From NCBI RefSeq assembly GCF_008831285.2, contig NC_045144.1:21593716-21653715 (forward strand): a stretch of DNA of 60,000 nt, given 5' to 3'. Origin of the DNA: Nymphaea colorata. Its lineage: Eukaryota > Streptophyta > Magnoliopsida > Nymphaeales > Nymphaeaceae. The notes under the pieces were generated by a model. The model ran no database searches. It worked only from the letters and a program-made list of their open reading frames with translations, and was not told the DNA's origin. Every line of letters begins with the position of its first letter. Positions within the stretch are counted from its first letter, which is position 1. The position numbers and the translations under genes are program-made. Shown here in pieces: positions 35,441 to 48,022 of the stretch.

Positions 35441-35534
35441 AACTTGCAACCGAAGAACAAAAAGGGGAACATCCGAACAGGAAGAACGACGGACAAAATC
35501 ATCCAAAAAATCAACGATTCAACAATGTGCATAG

Positions 35535-35546
35535 GCTCTGATACCA
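35535..35546 (-). other. Copia-3 primer binding site
   Basis: On the minus strand TGGTATCAGAGC, a full match to the initiator Met-tRNA complement, two bases from the LTR. Confidence 0.88.
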
Positions 35547-35548
35547 AT

Positions 35549-35995
35549 TGTTGGGATTTCTCCCCATAACGCATATACAAAAAACAGGATCATGCTCATG
35601 CTAAATAATTGAAATAAATGAAACCTTAAACTGAAGCGGAAGCATATCTGAATCCATCTGATCTGGTGCACGGGAAGATCGCAGCAGGGTCTTCCAGGGT
35701 ACGTGCGGTGCGCGTGAGGTCTCTCTCAGATGGGGAAGAGAAAACCCTAGAAACCAAAAGCAACTGTTCGCACGACCTCAGGGACCACTACCATTATATA
35801 ATGAGGACAGTTACGGATTCAACCCATCAAAGAGTCCGTAATTACGTACTGGTATCTATACATTTCAAAATTACCCCATACCATAAATGACGTAATATCC
35901 CAAAATGCAATCACTTAAGCGGATATTTACGTTAAGACAGCCATAATGTCTGAAATTCATCATAGACATAAGCTGGCCCACCAAATGATCTTACA
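35549..35995 (-). repeat. Copia-3 5' LTR (right)
   Basis: 447 bp, TGTTGG to CTTACA, the partner of 29962-30430. A CATTATATAATGA palindrome near 35793 may be the TATA region. Confidence 0.92.
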
Positions 35996-36000
35996 TTTCC

Positions 36001-37670
36001 ACCTTAAGCGGAGCCAAGCATACCAAGAGAATAAACAGAGGAAGAGGATTGACTTTTTGATCTTCCAAACGACACACCCGGCGAGTAAACATAGCATGGC
36101 TTAGCTGGAAGCAAATCAAGGAAATATCTAACAAGCAATTCAACCTATTAGGTGAAAAACAGTTCAGATTAATAAGGAAGCTTTAGAATCAGTCAGTATG
36201 ATATCGATGTTTTTGAATGAAACATGTATAAAAGTTGAACTTCAACGACATCCTAGTGGCAAGCGTCGATGAATCAGTTTTTTTTTTTTTTTTTTTTTTA
36301 TAATGTCTATAAGTTCACATCAGCAGATTCATATGAAACAGTCATGGTATGTTTTTGATGGGGCCATTTAGCAATTCACAATAAGAATCCAATCCAAATC
36401 GGATTGTTAGATTCACATATGAATCCAAATTTGGAAGTGTAAACCAATTCTAAACTGCATAGATACAACTTTCAAAATATATAGACATTGGATATAAGAT
36501 ATTTAAAATTAATTAAGATCCAAATCTGAATCGGATAGGAGAAACTTAAATTGAATCTGATCAGATGTCGTTCCTTTAATTTCCTAATTAAATATCTTTT
36601 TTTTTTCTTGTCTGATTGCCTTTGAAAAGTTCCTAAAATGGTTTCTCATTTATAGTTTGCAACCTCAATATGCAGAAAGTGTAGGAGACATTTTAGTAAA
36701 TTTTAAAATTTGTCCTTTATAGTTTTTTTACTGTTTTTTTGTTTCCCATTTTTATCTTTCCAAAAAGTTTTTTCTTCTATGTGAACGAGAGGTCACAACT
36801 GTACGAACCACCAAATTTTGGTGCACCAAACAGAACAAACACGTCCCCTTATCCCTTTTTCTCTCTCTTCTATCTCTCGAAGGCTACCCGAAAGAAGTGT
36901 AGCCGTGAGACAGGGAAAAGCCCAATGACGGTGATTGGTGGGGTCTTCCCATGGTGAAGAGAGAGAGTGGGGAAAAATAACGAGAGAGAGAGACCGCTGA
37001 TGCCGGCTGGTGGCTGCTGGCCGGTAGCCGTCCAAGAGACAAAGAAACCTGCAGAAGAGAGTGGAGAAAAAGAGATTTTCATGGTTTTTCTTTTGTTTTT
37101 TCAGAAATGTAATATGGATTTAAAATCCAATATTAAGATCCAAATCTACTGAAGATCTCACAATTCACATCTTTTAAAGCTTCTCATTTTTTTCTTTAAT
37201 GCACATACCCATTTTTTTGGTCAATAAATGTATGGAGCCTAAATTCTCATGAGCTCTTTACGTGAAATTTTTAATCATTAAATAGTGAAGAAAATGGAAA
37301 AAAAAAGTGAAAATACCTAACCTAGCACAGGCTTCATCGATCATTAAAGGTGCACGTTGAGGTTTTTCTGCCGATCGACAACCTTCCCTCGGCATGTTTA
37401 TAGCAACAATTTGTAGCGATTTGAGAGGCAGATGTTTACCTTTTTGTAAATGTAGATGCCCCTTTTCATTTGCTCCAGAACAAGTCAATAGCCTTACTCA
37501 ATTCAAGTCACCACCAAAATTAAGGAGTTTGGAACATGGGGGCGTTTGGATGACAACTGAAAATCATTGTTTAGAGGTAGAAACCATTTTGCTTCCAAAG
37601 CACCATTTCATGATGAATGGTTCAGAAATAACAAGGAAAAAAGGTTGTTAATTAATGTCAAATAACCTCG
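36001..37670. other. intergenic with short module remnant
   Basis: 36146-36210 matches 10100-10165, resuming module copy C after the insertions. 36350-37150 is AT-rich with repeated phrases (AATCCAA, GATCCAAATCT near 36518 and 37138) that may be ends of an undefined DNA element. No gene is supported. Confidence 0.5.
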
Positions 37671-39570
37671 GCCAGTCCCTCCTCATGCAGTAATTATCAA
37701 TTCATAATCGTCTAGGAAGTAAAGTTTGGACGTTATCTCTGTGACTTGCCTAATTTTCTAGGCCAAAGCGTGATATCTAATGACTTTTTGTCACTTCAAT
37801 GTGTTTTGACTAAGTTGAAATAGGACTCTTTTTTTTTTCTCATAAAGGATGGGTGCCTAAGATCTTTCATTGGAAGTTGGAATAGGACACCGCTCGGTCG
37901 TCATTTCTGACTTAATTAATCAATCACACCTGTAATTAATATAGCAAAAACTGAAAAAAATTTATCATTAAATTTTAGTTACAATTTATCTTCTTTTTAG
38001 CAACAATTTTTAAAATTTTTAGTCATCAGGCAGACCGCAGCTTAAGTAGAATTCCTTTATAAAAGAGATTCAAATGCTATCTCACCTCAAATGAGGTAAT
38101 CCAGCTGAAATAGTGGTAGTGCTTGACCTCTATATTGGACAACAAAAAAAAAACAAAAAAAACAAAACTCTTGATTGTTTAATGCGTATAGAGTATTTAT
38201 GTTCTAAACTAAACATGAAAAAAGAAAAGGTGTCAGGAGAAAAATATTACTTTTCAAAATCACCTATATGTCATTATTTTTCTTGACAAAATGCTTTAGA
38301 ATACTAGAAACTAATTACTATCCATTCACATGCAGTTAAAGGTAAACTGGTTTACTTTCTCACTAAAAAGCTTGGATTAGCTAAAAGAATATGTTAACTA
38401 TTTAAAAACAACGAAAATGAACTCATAAAATAGTTAATGAGACAATGACTATTATGAAAACATTGGTTTCTAATAAGAAATTAAAAGCTTTGAAAGGCGT
38501 GCAACTGTGCGGGAACATGTTAATCTTCTTCCAAGTTCTAAAAATTAGTAAATCATACAAACAAAAAAAGAAAACTTAAGTTTGGTTTAGTTTCCTAATT
38601 ATCTAATTTTTTGAGGACACAACTACAGATGTGTTCATGAAAATTAAATTTTCCTTGTATAGCTAACTAATATGTTCATATTGTAAAACACACACAAGTT
38701 TTTCTATGGATAAAAAAATAGTCATAAGACTATTTTTGAAAAATTAATTGTTAAATCAACAAACAATTACCATTTTGCCTTTTATAAATAACATGAAGAG
38801 CATGTCCCAAATTATCGTCGAGAGGGTGGTCAGAAATGGGGCTGATGGACAATTATTTCTCATTTCGAATTTTTGAGACATCAACTTCTCTACTGTAAAA
38901 GAAAAGATACTGATGTGCAAGTTGAAGCATAGCAAAAAACAGCACCTAAGGCACCAAAAGCAGACCCTCCCTAAGGGGATGAGAGAATCGGCTCTTGTTT
39001 GAGTACTTGAAAGAAATACTGCTCATGTCACCCAAATTACACTTAACATTGTTCATTCCAACTCTAATGAGAGTTTAGGCTGCTCTTATTTTGTCTGAAA
39101 AGGATCAGGAATTATAACGTCTATGTACGGGAAGAAGATTGAAATATAGCAAGAACGGACCACCTACAGTCAAAATACGCCTAACATTAAAAGAATCGCA
39201 TGTTGGTTATCTTGGAAAAAAAATGAGTTCAAAATCGGGGGTGCCACATCTATACTACCCAGTTGTTCTGCTTTCTATTTGCCGTCGTCAAATTTATCTT
39301 TTGGTTTTGCATCTGATCAAATATACAGTACTTGCTATGGAATAGTATCTTTTCACGAGGTCGCATTCAAATAGCCTCCAAGTGAGTGTCTCATTAAAGG
39401 GTGTAGGTTAAAGAAGGGACTTATACATGTGTACAGCAGAGATTTGGCAGTGGTGGTCGCAATCTCCACTTAATTATTTGTGACCAGCGACGGAGGGTGG
39501 CTTTCTTAGTTGTTTAGTTCAAGACGCAAGCTTCATCTATACGTATGGAGATGACATATTCTACCTCAAA
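37671..39570. repeat. segmental duplicate, copy 2
   Basis: Pairs with 25459-27540. From 39200 on it also pairs with 10700-11090 (GGGACTTATAC..GTGTA-AGCAG-GATTTGGC). It carries the empty hAT-2 site at 37876-37883. No conserved open frame. Confidence 0.85.
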
Positions 39571-39776
39571 TACAGGAAACAGTTTCAATAGGTCCATCTC
39601 CATTTCCAGCTCTCACCTAGCTCTGGTTTGAGAACTCAACAGGATTGAAATAGGTGATCTTCCGGCGCGTAGAATAACTCTAGTAAAAGTTGTGCTGGTG
39701 ATCAGGAACACTGACAGCGCTTCCATGTGCTACTGAAGATGCAGAGATTGTTTTAGAAATTGAGCTACACATACAC

Positions 39777-39823
<47 letters not shown>

Positions 39824-41097
39824 ATATCTGTGATGATCGGCGCCTGAAAAATAATGTATTGGTTATTATGTCTTTTAGCATACAAAAAAGGAAATATGAC
39901 ACAGACATTATTGTAAGGGGAACAATCTTTTGGTCCACACAGAATGTCGTTTTCATTTTGTTGAACACCATTCGATGTGAGAAAAGGCCATATAAAATTA
40001 TCTCTTTCCTGGAAAAGGAACTCATGTCCCACCATGTGGATCAATATATATTTGAACAATGAAAAAGGATCCAAATTGAAATACAATATGAACATGATTC
40101 AGCATAATATCCTTATCCAAATAAAATTTTAGCTTGTGTCAAAAGCACAAAGTTTATACGGCCATTGGGTCATACACTCACAAAATAATAAAATTATATA
40201 AGCAGCCATTTAGTTTTCTGGTCTTGGCCCGTTATGAGGCTTCCACTCTAGAAGTCATTTCTCAGTTTTGAATTTTAATGACAAGTACAAAACAATAAAA
40301 GAGAAACAACATAAAGAATATTACATTACGAAATCTCCAATAATATTCTAAAACATTACTTAGAAACAAGGATATCTCAATTTTAAATTCTTGAAGGTAA
40401 ATTTCCTTCTTTATTTTCAATACTATATTTGGGACCCTCTATAGCAATTTCAATCAAACCGAAGGTATCTATATGTAATTGTATATAAAAACTCGATTTT
40501 CACTGAAACTTGCAAAATAATTTTTAGGGGAACCCTCTTTTAGCAAATTTTATAAGTCTAAGGTATCTCTATTCAATTTCATATAAAATCCTGGTTTTCA
40601 TTGAAATTAACGCAAGCTTTTTTTGAAAAAGTTTTTAGCAAAAATGTTGCAGCATTAATTTGGGAAAAATACAACCACCTTTATGAAAATAATGTGAAAG
40701 ATTTGGACTAATTTTATCATTTCTTAATTTTGAGTATAAATACTCTCCGAGCTGAGTTTTTCTCATTTTTCGCTCAATCTTCTCTCTCCTCTCGCGAGAG
40801 GTCTTCTCTGCTAGGGTTTCGCCTGACCCTATTCTTCCACTTACTCCCTCTGTTCTTGTGAGGAAGACAGTGGGTGTGCGGCAAGCAAGCAGCAGAGAAA
40901 GTCGCAACCGACAGCACCATCATCTCCGACGACTTGCCGCTCTGGCTCTTCAACGCGCTCAACTGACAATGTGGGACACACAACATTTCACCTACGCTTT
41001 CTTGTCGACATCACAGGGCGCAGACGAGCCTTTGGTCCTACTCCTGCCCAACTCTGTTCTTCCCACAGGCGACTAGTGCCTCTCGATCCCAACTGAG
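39571..41097. other. intergenic and upstream of UGT remnant
   Basis: A (GA)n run is at 39781-39822. 40040-40720 is AT-rich without features. 40740-41090 is CT- and GC-richer, possibly the decayed 5' part of the UGT gene, but no UGT N-terminal motif is readable. Confidence 0.45.
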
Positions 41098-41438
41098 CTC
41101 ATGTTCGATGGGTTCGACGAGTTCGGCTATGACCAGTGCGGTGACATTCAAACATACCTCGATCGGTTCAAGAATGTCGACTCCCGCACCCTGGCCGGCT
41201 AGCCAGCAATGGCCGATCGGCCAAGTGGGTCACCTACGATGCATTTTTGTCGTGAAGAAATGAGCGTAATCGTGGGGTTGAGTTACTTCCACATTCACCT
41301 GATTCTGTGATGTAATTGACGCTTCTGAGCTTCATTCTTCTTTGCAGTTGGTTGCTGTTAAGGCCACTTACTACATTCACTATCATAGAAAGCCTCCTGT
41401 CGTCGGGGCCTGAGTCTGCTACTCTAGTAACAATTCCT

Positions 41439-41773
41439 TGTTGCCCTAACTCCTGTAGTGGAGGACCTCGTGGGAACGTGTGGAACTCGTGGGAAAAGTG
41501 TGAGTGCGTGAAGGAGATCATGGGAAACGTGAGAGAGTGATTGCGGTTCCAAATCATGGGGAGTTAAAAAAGAAATGGAGAATTTCGTGAGAGAAAAAAA
41601 CGCTGAAGTGGAGGAGATCATGGAAAGCACGATCAGTCGTTGCTATTGTTGAGGATCAAGTTTTGCTTTTATTTTAATGTTTTTCTATATATGGTTATTA
41701 TTGAGAAAGTTGAATAGTGGTACGCCCAAAAAGAGGAGTAAAGAAATTTTTTTTGGCTCCACCAAGTAACTCC

Positions 41774-41805
<32 letters not shown>

Positions 41806-41967
41806 TGCCGTCCCCTTTACTCTTTCTCTCTCTCTGCCTGAGTAGTACTCTGCTCCCTCTCACAGCGCATTCCTTCCTTGGTGTGTTGCAGCCTACGACC
41901 TCCTCTCCTCATTTAACCCTTACGAAAAGGGAAGGGATTAAGTGAGAATCATGGGAGAGCACCAACA
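41439..41967 (+). repeat. Copia-2 5' LTR
   Basis: 529 bp with CT-rich runs near 41775-41840. It is about 60 bp longer than the 3' LTR, partly through an extra stretch near 41585-41640. Confidence 0.93.
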
Positions 41968-41969
41968 TT

Positions 41970-41981
41970 TGGTATCAGAGC
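41970..41981 (+). other. Copia-2 primer binding site
   Basis: TGGTATCAGAGC, two bases from the LTR end, complementary to initiator Met-tRNA. Confidence 0.9.
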
Positions 41982-41995
41982 TGCCAGGTTGTATG

Positions 41996-44900
41996 TCAAA
42001 GCTCCATCGATTCCAACTGATGTCCATCACCACAACTGAGGTAGCGCGGGAGATCGTTAGTGGGACGTTTCAGTATCTGCTGCTCACGGCGACCAACTAC
42101 ACCAGCTAGGTGATTAGGGTCCAGGCCATGATGGAAGATCAAGGCGTCTGGGAGGCAGTCAAGCCGACGGTCAGTGTGGCTGTCGACACGAGGAAGGACA
42201 AGAAGGCAAGGTTGCATCTTCTCCAAGCCCTCCAGAAGGATCTCCTAATGCAGGAGCCTAAGAAGGCGACAACAAAGGAGGTCTGGGATTGCCTCAAGAT
42301 GAGATTTGTCGGGGCAGATCGTGTGAGGAATGTGTGTTTGCAAAAATTGAAGAGCGATTTTAACGCCATGCGAATGGAGGAAGAAGAGACATTGGATCAA
42401 TATGCGGGCAGACTCACCGGGATGTTCGTCAAGTATGCCAACTTGGGGGGAACCCTGAGCGACGCCGCCCTAGTGAAGAAGCTGTTTGACACCGTTTCAA
42501 ATCGGTTTCTCAGCGTAATCGCGGGCATAGAGCAGTTTTGCGATCTCCACACTATGTTGTTTGAAGAGGCCATGGGAAGACTCAAGACCTACAAAGAACG
42601 CTCGCGTCCCTGAGCATTTGATACCGTTGGCAATGATGATGTTCAACTATTTCTCACTCAGGTCGAGTGGAAGGCACGACAGAAGAGAAGCAGTGACGAC
42701 CCATCATTGATCCGAAAGGAGAGGACTCACGGGGAAGGAGTGGTTCGCAGCCGGGATGGACGCAGATGCGGCAGAGGGCTCGGGAGAAGCGGACGTGGCG
42801 ACCTCCCACTCAATGATAGAGCAGGTGGCTCTGGGGGTGGTGGTCGTGACAAAAGTCACATCTATTGCTTCAATTGCAACAAATTGGGGCATTATGCGAA
42901 CCAGTGCAAGGCCCGCAAAAAGAAGGAGGCGCATCTCACACAAGCTGACCGCACTGAACCAGCCCTGTTGCTTGCAGAGTTGGAAGAAGTGGTGTCCGCA
43001 GCACTTGAACCACCAGAATGGCAAGATCAGTAGGATGTCGTCCTGCTGAATGAGGAGCAGGTATGGCCGAAACTGCACGGTACTGAGCAGGGCATGAAAA
43101 CTACCGATGTTTGGTACCTGGATAATGACGCCAGCAACCACATGACCGGAGACAAGGTCAAGTTTCGGGAATTGGACGAGGCAATCACCGGCAAGGTGAG
43201 GTTCGGCGACGGCTCATCAGTGCAGATCATGGGTAAGGGTTCAATTCTTTTTGGATGCAAAAATGATGATCAATGGCTGCTCCAGAAAGTATATTATATT
43301 CCAAGGCTTCACAACAACATTGTGAGTCTCAGGCAACTCACTGAGGTAGGCCACAAGGTGGTTATGGATGAAGACAAACTGTAGGTGTTCGTCAAAAATC
43401 CATGGCAACTGATCATGAAGGTAAGACGCACACCAAATCGTCTCTACTGCATTCGGGCTGTAGATTGCAAGGCCAGTATGCCTCCTCGCAAACCTCGAGG
43501 ATCCGGCATGGCTGTGGCATGCTTGTCTTGGCCACATGAACTTTCAAGCAATGAAGATGCTTGTAAACAAGAAGATGGCAAACGGGGTACTACCGATCAC
43601 TCATCCCGCTCAGTTATGCTGAGAGTGCTTGGTGGCGAAATAGATGAGACAACCATTCCCGTCAGCAATCAACTATCGAGCGAAGGAGTCACTCGAACTC
43701 TTGCACGCTCATCTTTGCGGCTCGATCACGCCACCTACCCCTGCCGGTAATAGTTATTTCTTATTAATCGTTGATGACTTCTCTCATTGGATGTGGTTGT
43801 GCGTGCTCAGAACAAAAGACCAAGCATGCTCCGTGTTCATGAGGATCAAGGCGCTGGCCGAGAACGCATGCGGACGTCAAGTCAAGACGCTCTGGACCGA
43901 TCGGGAAGGCGAATTCCTCCCTCTTGAGTTTGCCAATGTGTGTGAACAGGCTGGCATTGCACGATACTTGCACAGTACCTCACTGTGCCATACTCACCAC
44001 AACAAAATGGTGTGGTGGAGCGGAGAAATATGGCAGTGATGACAATGGCAAGATCTCTCCTCAAGAGCATGAGTATGCCAAGAAGATTTTGGGCAGAGGT
44101 GATACGGCACGCGATCTACCTGCTGAACCGCTTGCCTACGAAGGTCATGGGCGAGCGCACACCATATGGAGCTTGGAGTGGTAAGAAACCGGATCTTGCG
44201 CATCTTCGGTTATTCGGTTGCACAACGCATGTCAGGGTGACGACACCACACTTGAAGAAGCTCGATGATTGCAGCCAGCCAATGGTATATCTCGGCATCG
44301 AGGACGGCTGCAAGGGCATCGACTTTTCGATCCACAGCGCGGGAGAATCCATGTAAGTCGTGACATTGAATTTGAAGAAAAAATGAAGTGGAATTGAAAC
44401 ATGGATGCAGGAGGCATTGAATCGTCGAATTTCACTGTTGAGGATGAATCCAACACTGAGTCAACAGTGGACAACTCAGTTGCAAGCGGACAAGTAGAAA
44501 GGTCGTTATCCATGGAGCTAGGCTACCCGGCTTCTTCATCGACACTGATGGGCAGCGAAGCAACGCTGGTGGCACCACCAGCTCGAAGAATGCTGGCGAA
44601 TGAAACTGTCGCGGCCTCGGAGATGGAGGACAGTAATGACAGACCCTTTCGGTATAGACATATCGATGATATCATACAAGATGCTCGACGTGTCGAGCTC
44701 GATGATGAAAACGTCAAAGAAGAGGCCATGCTTGCGGCAACAGAGGAGCCATCGTGTTACCAAGAGGCAATCGGCCAACCGGCATGGGAGGAAGCCATGG
44801 CCAAGGAGATTGAATCTATTGAGAAAAAGAAGACCTGGATGCTGACAACTCTATCGGCTGGAACCAAAGCACTTGGACTCAAATGGGTGTTCAAATTGAA

Positions 44901-46289
44901 GAAAAACTCAGACGGAGAGGTGATCAAACACAAGGCCAGATTAGCCGCGATGGGATATGTCCAGCGGCAAGGGATCGACTTCGAGGAAGTGTTTGCACCG
45001 GTCACCAGGCTCGACATCGTATGAGTCATCCTTGTCATCGCAGCTAGCCGTGGGTGGCAAGTCGATCACCTCGATGTCAAATCTGCATTCCTCAACGGCG
45101 AACTTGAGGAGGAGGTCTATGTAACTCAGCCAGAGGGTTTCACGTTGAAGAACAAGGAGCATATGGTACTCAAATTGAGCAAGGCATTGTAAGGTCTCCG
45201 ACAAGCACCATGCGCCTGGAACATGCACCTGGATTGGACCTTGAAGCACCTTGGGTTCTCAAAGTGCGCACTGGAACAGGCCGTGTATATGAGGGGAAAA
45301 GACCGCACCGACATCATCATTGGAGTTTATGTTGATGATCTAATTGTAACAGGAGAGGATTCAGAGGCGATCACAGCATTCAAGCAGCAGATGATGACTG
45401 AGTTCGATATGAGCAACCTCGGCCTGCTCAGCTATTACCTTGGGATCGAGGTGGCACAAGGGGAAGACAATATTCGAATCAAGCAAGTAGCCTATAATAA
45501 GAAGGTGTTAACTCAATTTGGCATGTTTGATTGCAATCCGACAAAACTCCCTATTGAACCAAGGTCGCAGCTGCACAAGGATCCCGAAGGACAGCCGGTG
45601 GATTGAACAGAGTATTGACGAGTCATCGAATGTCTGAGGTATCTTCTCCACACAAGACCAAATCTTTCGTATGCCATCGGTGTAGCTAGTGGATTCATAG
45701 AGAGACCAACAGTGATGCACCACAAGGCAGTGAAGCAGATTTTGCGATATTTAAAAGGCACAATCCACTTCGATCTTGTATACACCAGAGGAAGAGGAGA
45801 AGAGGTGATTGTCGGGTTCACAAATAGTGACTTGGCAGACGACGTCGATGACCAAAAAAGTATCAGAGGCATGACATTCTATGTAAATGAAAGCCTAGTC
45901 TCATGGAACTTGCAGAAGGAGAAGACGGTAGCCTTGTCATCATGCGAGGCTGAATTCATGGCAGCAACCGCGGCGGCATGTTAAGCACTTTGGCTCAGAG
46001 GACTGCTAGCCGAGCTGATTGGAAGAGAGCCGCAGGCGGTGAAGTTGTATGTGGACAATAAGTCCGCAGCCGCACTGATGAAGAACCCAGTTTTTCATGG
46101 ACGCAGTAAACACATTGACACAAAGTTCTATTCCATACGAGAATGTGTCGAAAGAGGACATATTATTGTAGATTTTGTGCGAACATATGAACAACGAGCG
46201 GATCTTATGACAAAGGCATTGGCAGCGGCAAAGTTGGCAATAATGCGACACTTGTTGGGTGTTCGAGATCTCGTGCCACACCAGGATTA
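41996..46289 (+). pseudogene. Copia-2 gag-pol, multiply interrupted
   Basis: Domains appear in copia order. Gag UBN2-type domain, 42110-42610 (KDLLMQEPKKATTKEVWDCL), ends in a TGA. The zinc knuckle CFNCNKLGHYANQC is near 42870. The protease is DNDASNHMTGD near 43123, where D-A-S replaces the usual D/N-S/T-G context. Integrase parts are at 43760-44200 (WTDREGEF; ERRNMAVMTMARSLL). Reverse transcriptase is at 44780-45600 (WVFKLKKNSDGEVIKHKARL; catalytic VYVDDLIVTG near 45330). RNase H is at 45700-46280 (SSCEAEFMAA; LYVDNKSAAALM). Stops or frame changes occur near 42108, 42611, 43031, 43383, 43640, 44355, 45022, 45190, 45604 and 45982. No enzyme could be made. Confidence 0.9.
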
Positions 46290-46299
46290 GGGGGGAGAA

Positions 46300-46767
46300 T
46301 GTTGCTCTAACTCTTGTAGTGGAGGAGCTCGTGGGAACATGTGGAGCTTGTGGGAAAAGTGTGAGTGCGTGAAGGATATCATGGGAAACGTGAGAGAGTG
46401 TGTGCGGTTCCAAATCGTGGGGAGTTAAAAAAGAAATGGAGAAATTTGTGGGAGTCATTGCTATTCTTGAGGATCAATTTTTGCTTTTATTTTAATGTTT
46501 TGCTATATATGGTTATTATTGAGAAAGTTGAATAGTGGCACACTCAAAAAGAGGAGTAAAGAATTTTTTTTTGCCTCCACCGAGTGACTTCTTTTTTCTT
46601 TCTCACTCTCTCTCTCTCTCTCCTGTCGTTCCCTTTACTCTCTCTCTCTGCCTGAGTAGTACTTTGCTCCCCCTCCCGTGGTGTGTTTCATCCTACGGCC
46701 TCCTCTCCTCATTTTACCCTTACGAAAAGGGAAGGGATTAAGTGAGAATCAAGGGAGAGCGCCAACA
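46300..46767 (+). repeat. Copia-2 3' LTR
   Basis: 468 bp, TGTTGCTCTAACTC to GCGCCAACA, directly before the TTCCT duplication. Confidence 0.93.
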
Positions 46768-47671
46768 TTCCTGCACTACCTTCTTTGAAATAGAAGATCT
46801 GTCTTCCTTCCTCATTGCCCTGGAATCCATTCCGGCCTATCCTGACCTGCTGTGGAATCAGTTCTGCAACATAGCAGATGTCATGCTTCTCAACTCCATC
46901 GAAGAGCTGGAAGCCAGTTGGTCCCATGTAGGGGTGAACAACGAGTCGAGCTACTCGAGCTCGATTTGTTTAAGCTCGACTCGTAAGTGAGTTCGAGCTG
47001 TATCATTGGTTAAACGAGTCGAGCTCGAGTTCACGAGTCGACTCGTGTAACTATTCGAGTCGAGTTCGAGTTCACTGAACTCGAACAGTTAAAACTTGAC
47101 TCGGCTCGAAATTTTGACCGACTCGTTTTTTAATTGAAAAACCGGTTTTCATTTTCCATGTTCCTTTTTCTCTCTCTCGTTTCGAAACATTTTGCCCTGT
47201 TCTCCCTCTCTCTACCCCAAATGCAACCCTAACCTAACTCCTCCGCCAGTGCCTGCTTCAACCGTTCGTGTCCCTGTTGCAACCTGCAGCTCCATTCAAG
47301 CCTTCAGCCTTCAAGGTTTCTGTCGCAGCCGACGGCTCTGCTTCATGCTTCAAGGTTTATGTCTTTTTTCTTTTCTCTGTTTTTTGTTTCTCTGTTTCTT
47401 ACGTGCATGTATGTAGTTCTTTCTGTCTGTCTGTTTCTCTCTCTTTCTCTCGTTTTTGAAACATTTTGCCCTGTTCTCCCTCTCTCTCCCCCAAATGCAA
47501 CCCTAACCTAACTCCTCCGCCGGTGCCTGCTGCAACCGTTGGCGTTCTGTCACAACCGGCAGCTCCATTGAAGCCTTTAAGGTTTTTGTCGCAGTCGGCG
47601 GCTCTGCTTCATCCTTCATCCTTCAAGGTTTGTGTCTTTTTTCTTTTCTCTATTTTTCGTTTCTCTATTTC

Positions 47672-48002
47672 TGTCACAATCTTAATCATGAATTGGTCTA
47701 TCGTGGTATCATGGCAATGGTTAGTAGGCGTCATGGTCATAGTGAGCCTTCAATTAAGTTGATTTCAGTTATTCCATGAAGTGGGTTGTTCCACATCCAT
47801 GCAAGAAGTTATTTCTTGTTAGTGGGTTAGCCACGATTGCGTGTTTTGAGGCCTCCACTTCTGATTAAGGAGTATAAGGCCCTTAGTTGTTAATGTGAAA
47901 GCATAGACGTTTATTCCCAATTCTCCTTACTCCTTCCGTCTCTCCCTCACATTCTGCTCTATCCCTCTCTTCAAGACTCTATTTTACAAGCAAAACGTAA
48001 CA
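47672..48002 (+). repeat. Gypsy-1 5' LTR
   Basis: 331 bp, TGTCACAATCTTAATCATGA to AAAACGTAACA. Confidence 0.95.
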
Positions 48003-48004
48003 AG

Positions 48005-48016
48005 TGGTATCAGAGC
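48005..48016 (+). other. Gypsy-1 primer binding site
   Basis: TGGTATCAGAGC, two bases from the LTR end. Confidence 0.9.
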
Positions 48017-48022
48017 CACACG

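Larger units (their letters stand above)
29962..35995 (-). mobile_element. Copia-3: Ty1/copia LTR retrotransposon, minus strand, pol partly deleted
   Basis: Target duplication TTTCC is at 29957-29961 and 35996-36000. LTRs are at 29962-30430 (469 bp) and 35549-35995 (447 bp), beginning TGTTGGGATTTCTCC or TGTAGGG and ending CTTACA. A Met-tRNA primer site sits beside the right LTR on the minus strand. The gag lies at 32497-33546. RT and RNase H remnants are at 30846-31960; most of the protease-integrase section is missing. The long leader contains an unusual repeated GAACCGGT tract and a GC-rich stretch. Confidence 0.92.
41439..46767 (+). mobile_element. Copia-2: Ty1/copia LTR retrotransposon, plus strand, inactive
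   Basis: Target duplication TTCCT is at 41434-41438 and 46768-46772. LTRs are at 41439-41967 and 46300-46767, each starting TGTTGC and ending CCAACA. The primer site TGGTATCAGAGC is at 41970-41981 and the purine tract AGGGGGGAGAA ends at 46299. Excision restores homology to the UGT74 sequence across the site. Confidence 0.94.
41098..46928 (+). pseudogene. UGT74-like glycosyltransferase remnant, cut by two transposons
   Basis: The first piece reads MFDGFDEFGYDQCGDIQTYL then DRFKNVDSRTLAG and a stop, matching the DGFDEGG...YL-RF...SRTLAE region of UGT74 enzymes. WVTYDAFLS near 41240 matches the VYDSFLPW motif. After an intron ending TTTGCAG (about 41345), KATYYIHYHRKPP follows. Copia-2 then interrupts at 41439. 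Beyond it (46773-46928) are IEDLSSFLIALESIPAYPDL and WNQFCNIADVMLLNSIEELE, the next conserved UGT74 stretch, ended by the insertion of hAT-4. Several stops and a frameshift show decay in addition to the insertions. I see no PSPG box after 56391, so the 3' half is lost or unrecognisable. Confidence 0.75.

Noticed and set aside
34936-35541. Several overlapping long frames on both strands
   Set aside because: They arise from GC-rich composition; no motif and no consistent frame is seen.
41970-41981. Possible tRNA gene from the Met-tRNA match
   Set aside because: Only the 12-base primer complement is present, beside an LTR; no tRNA fold.
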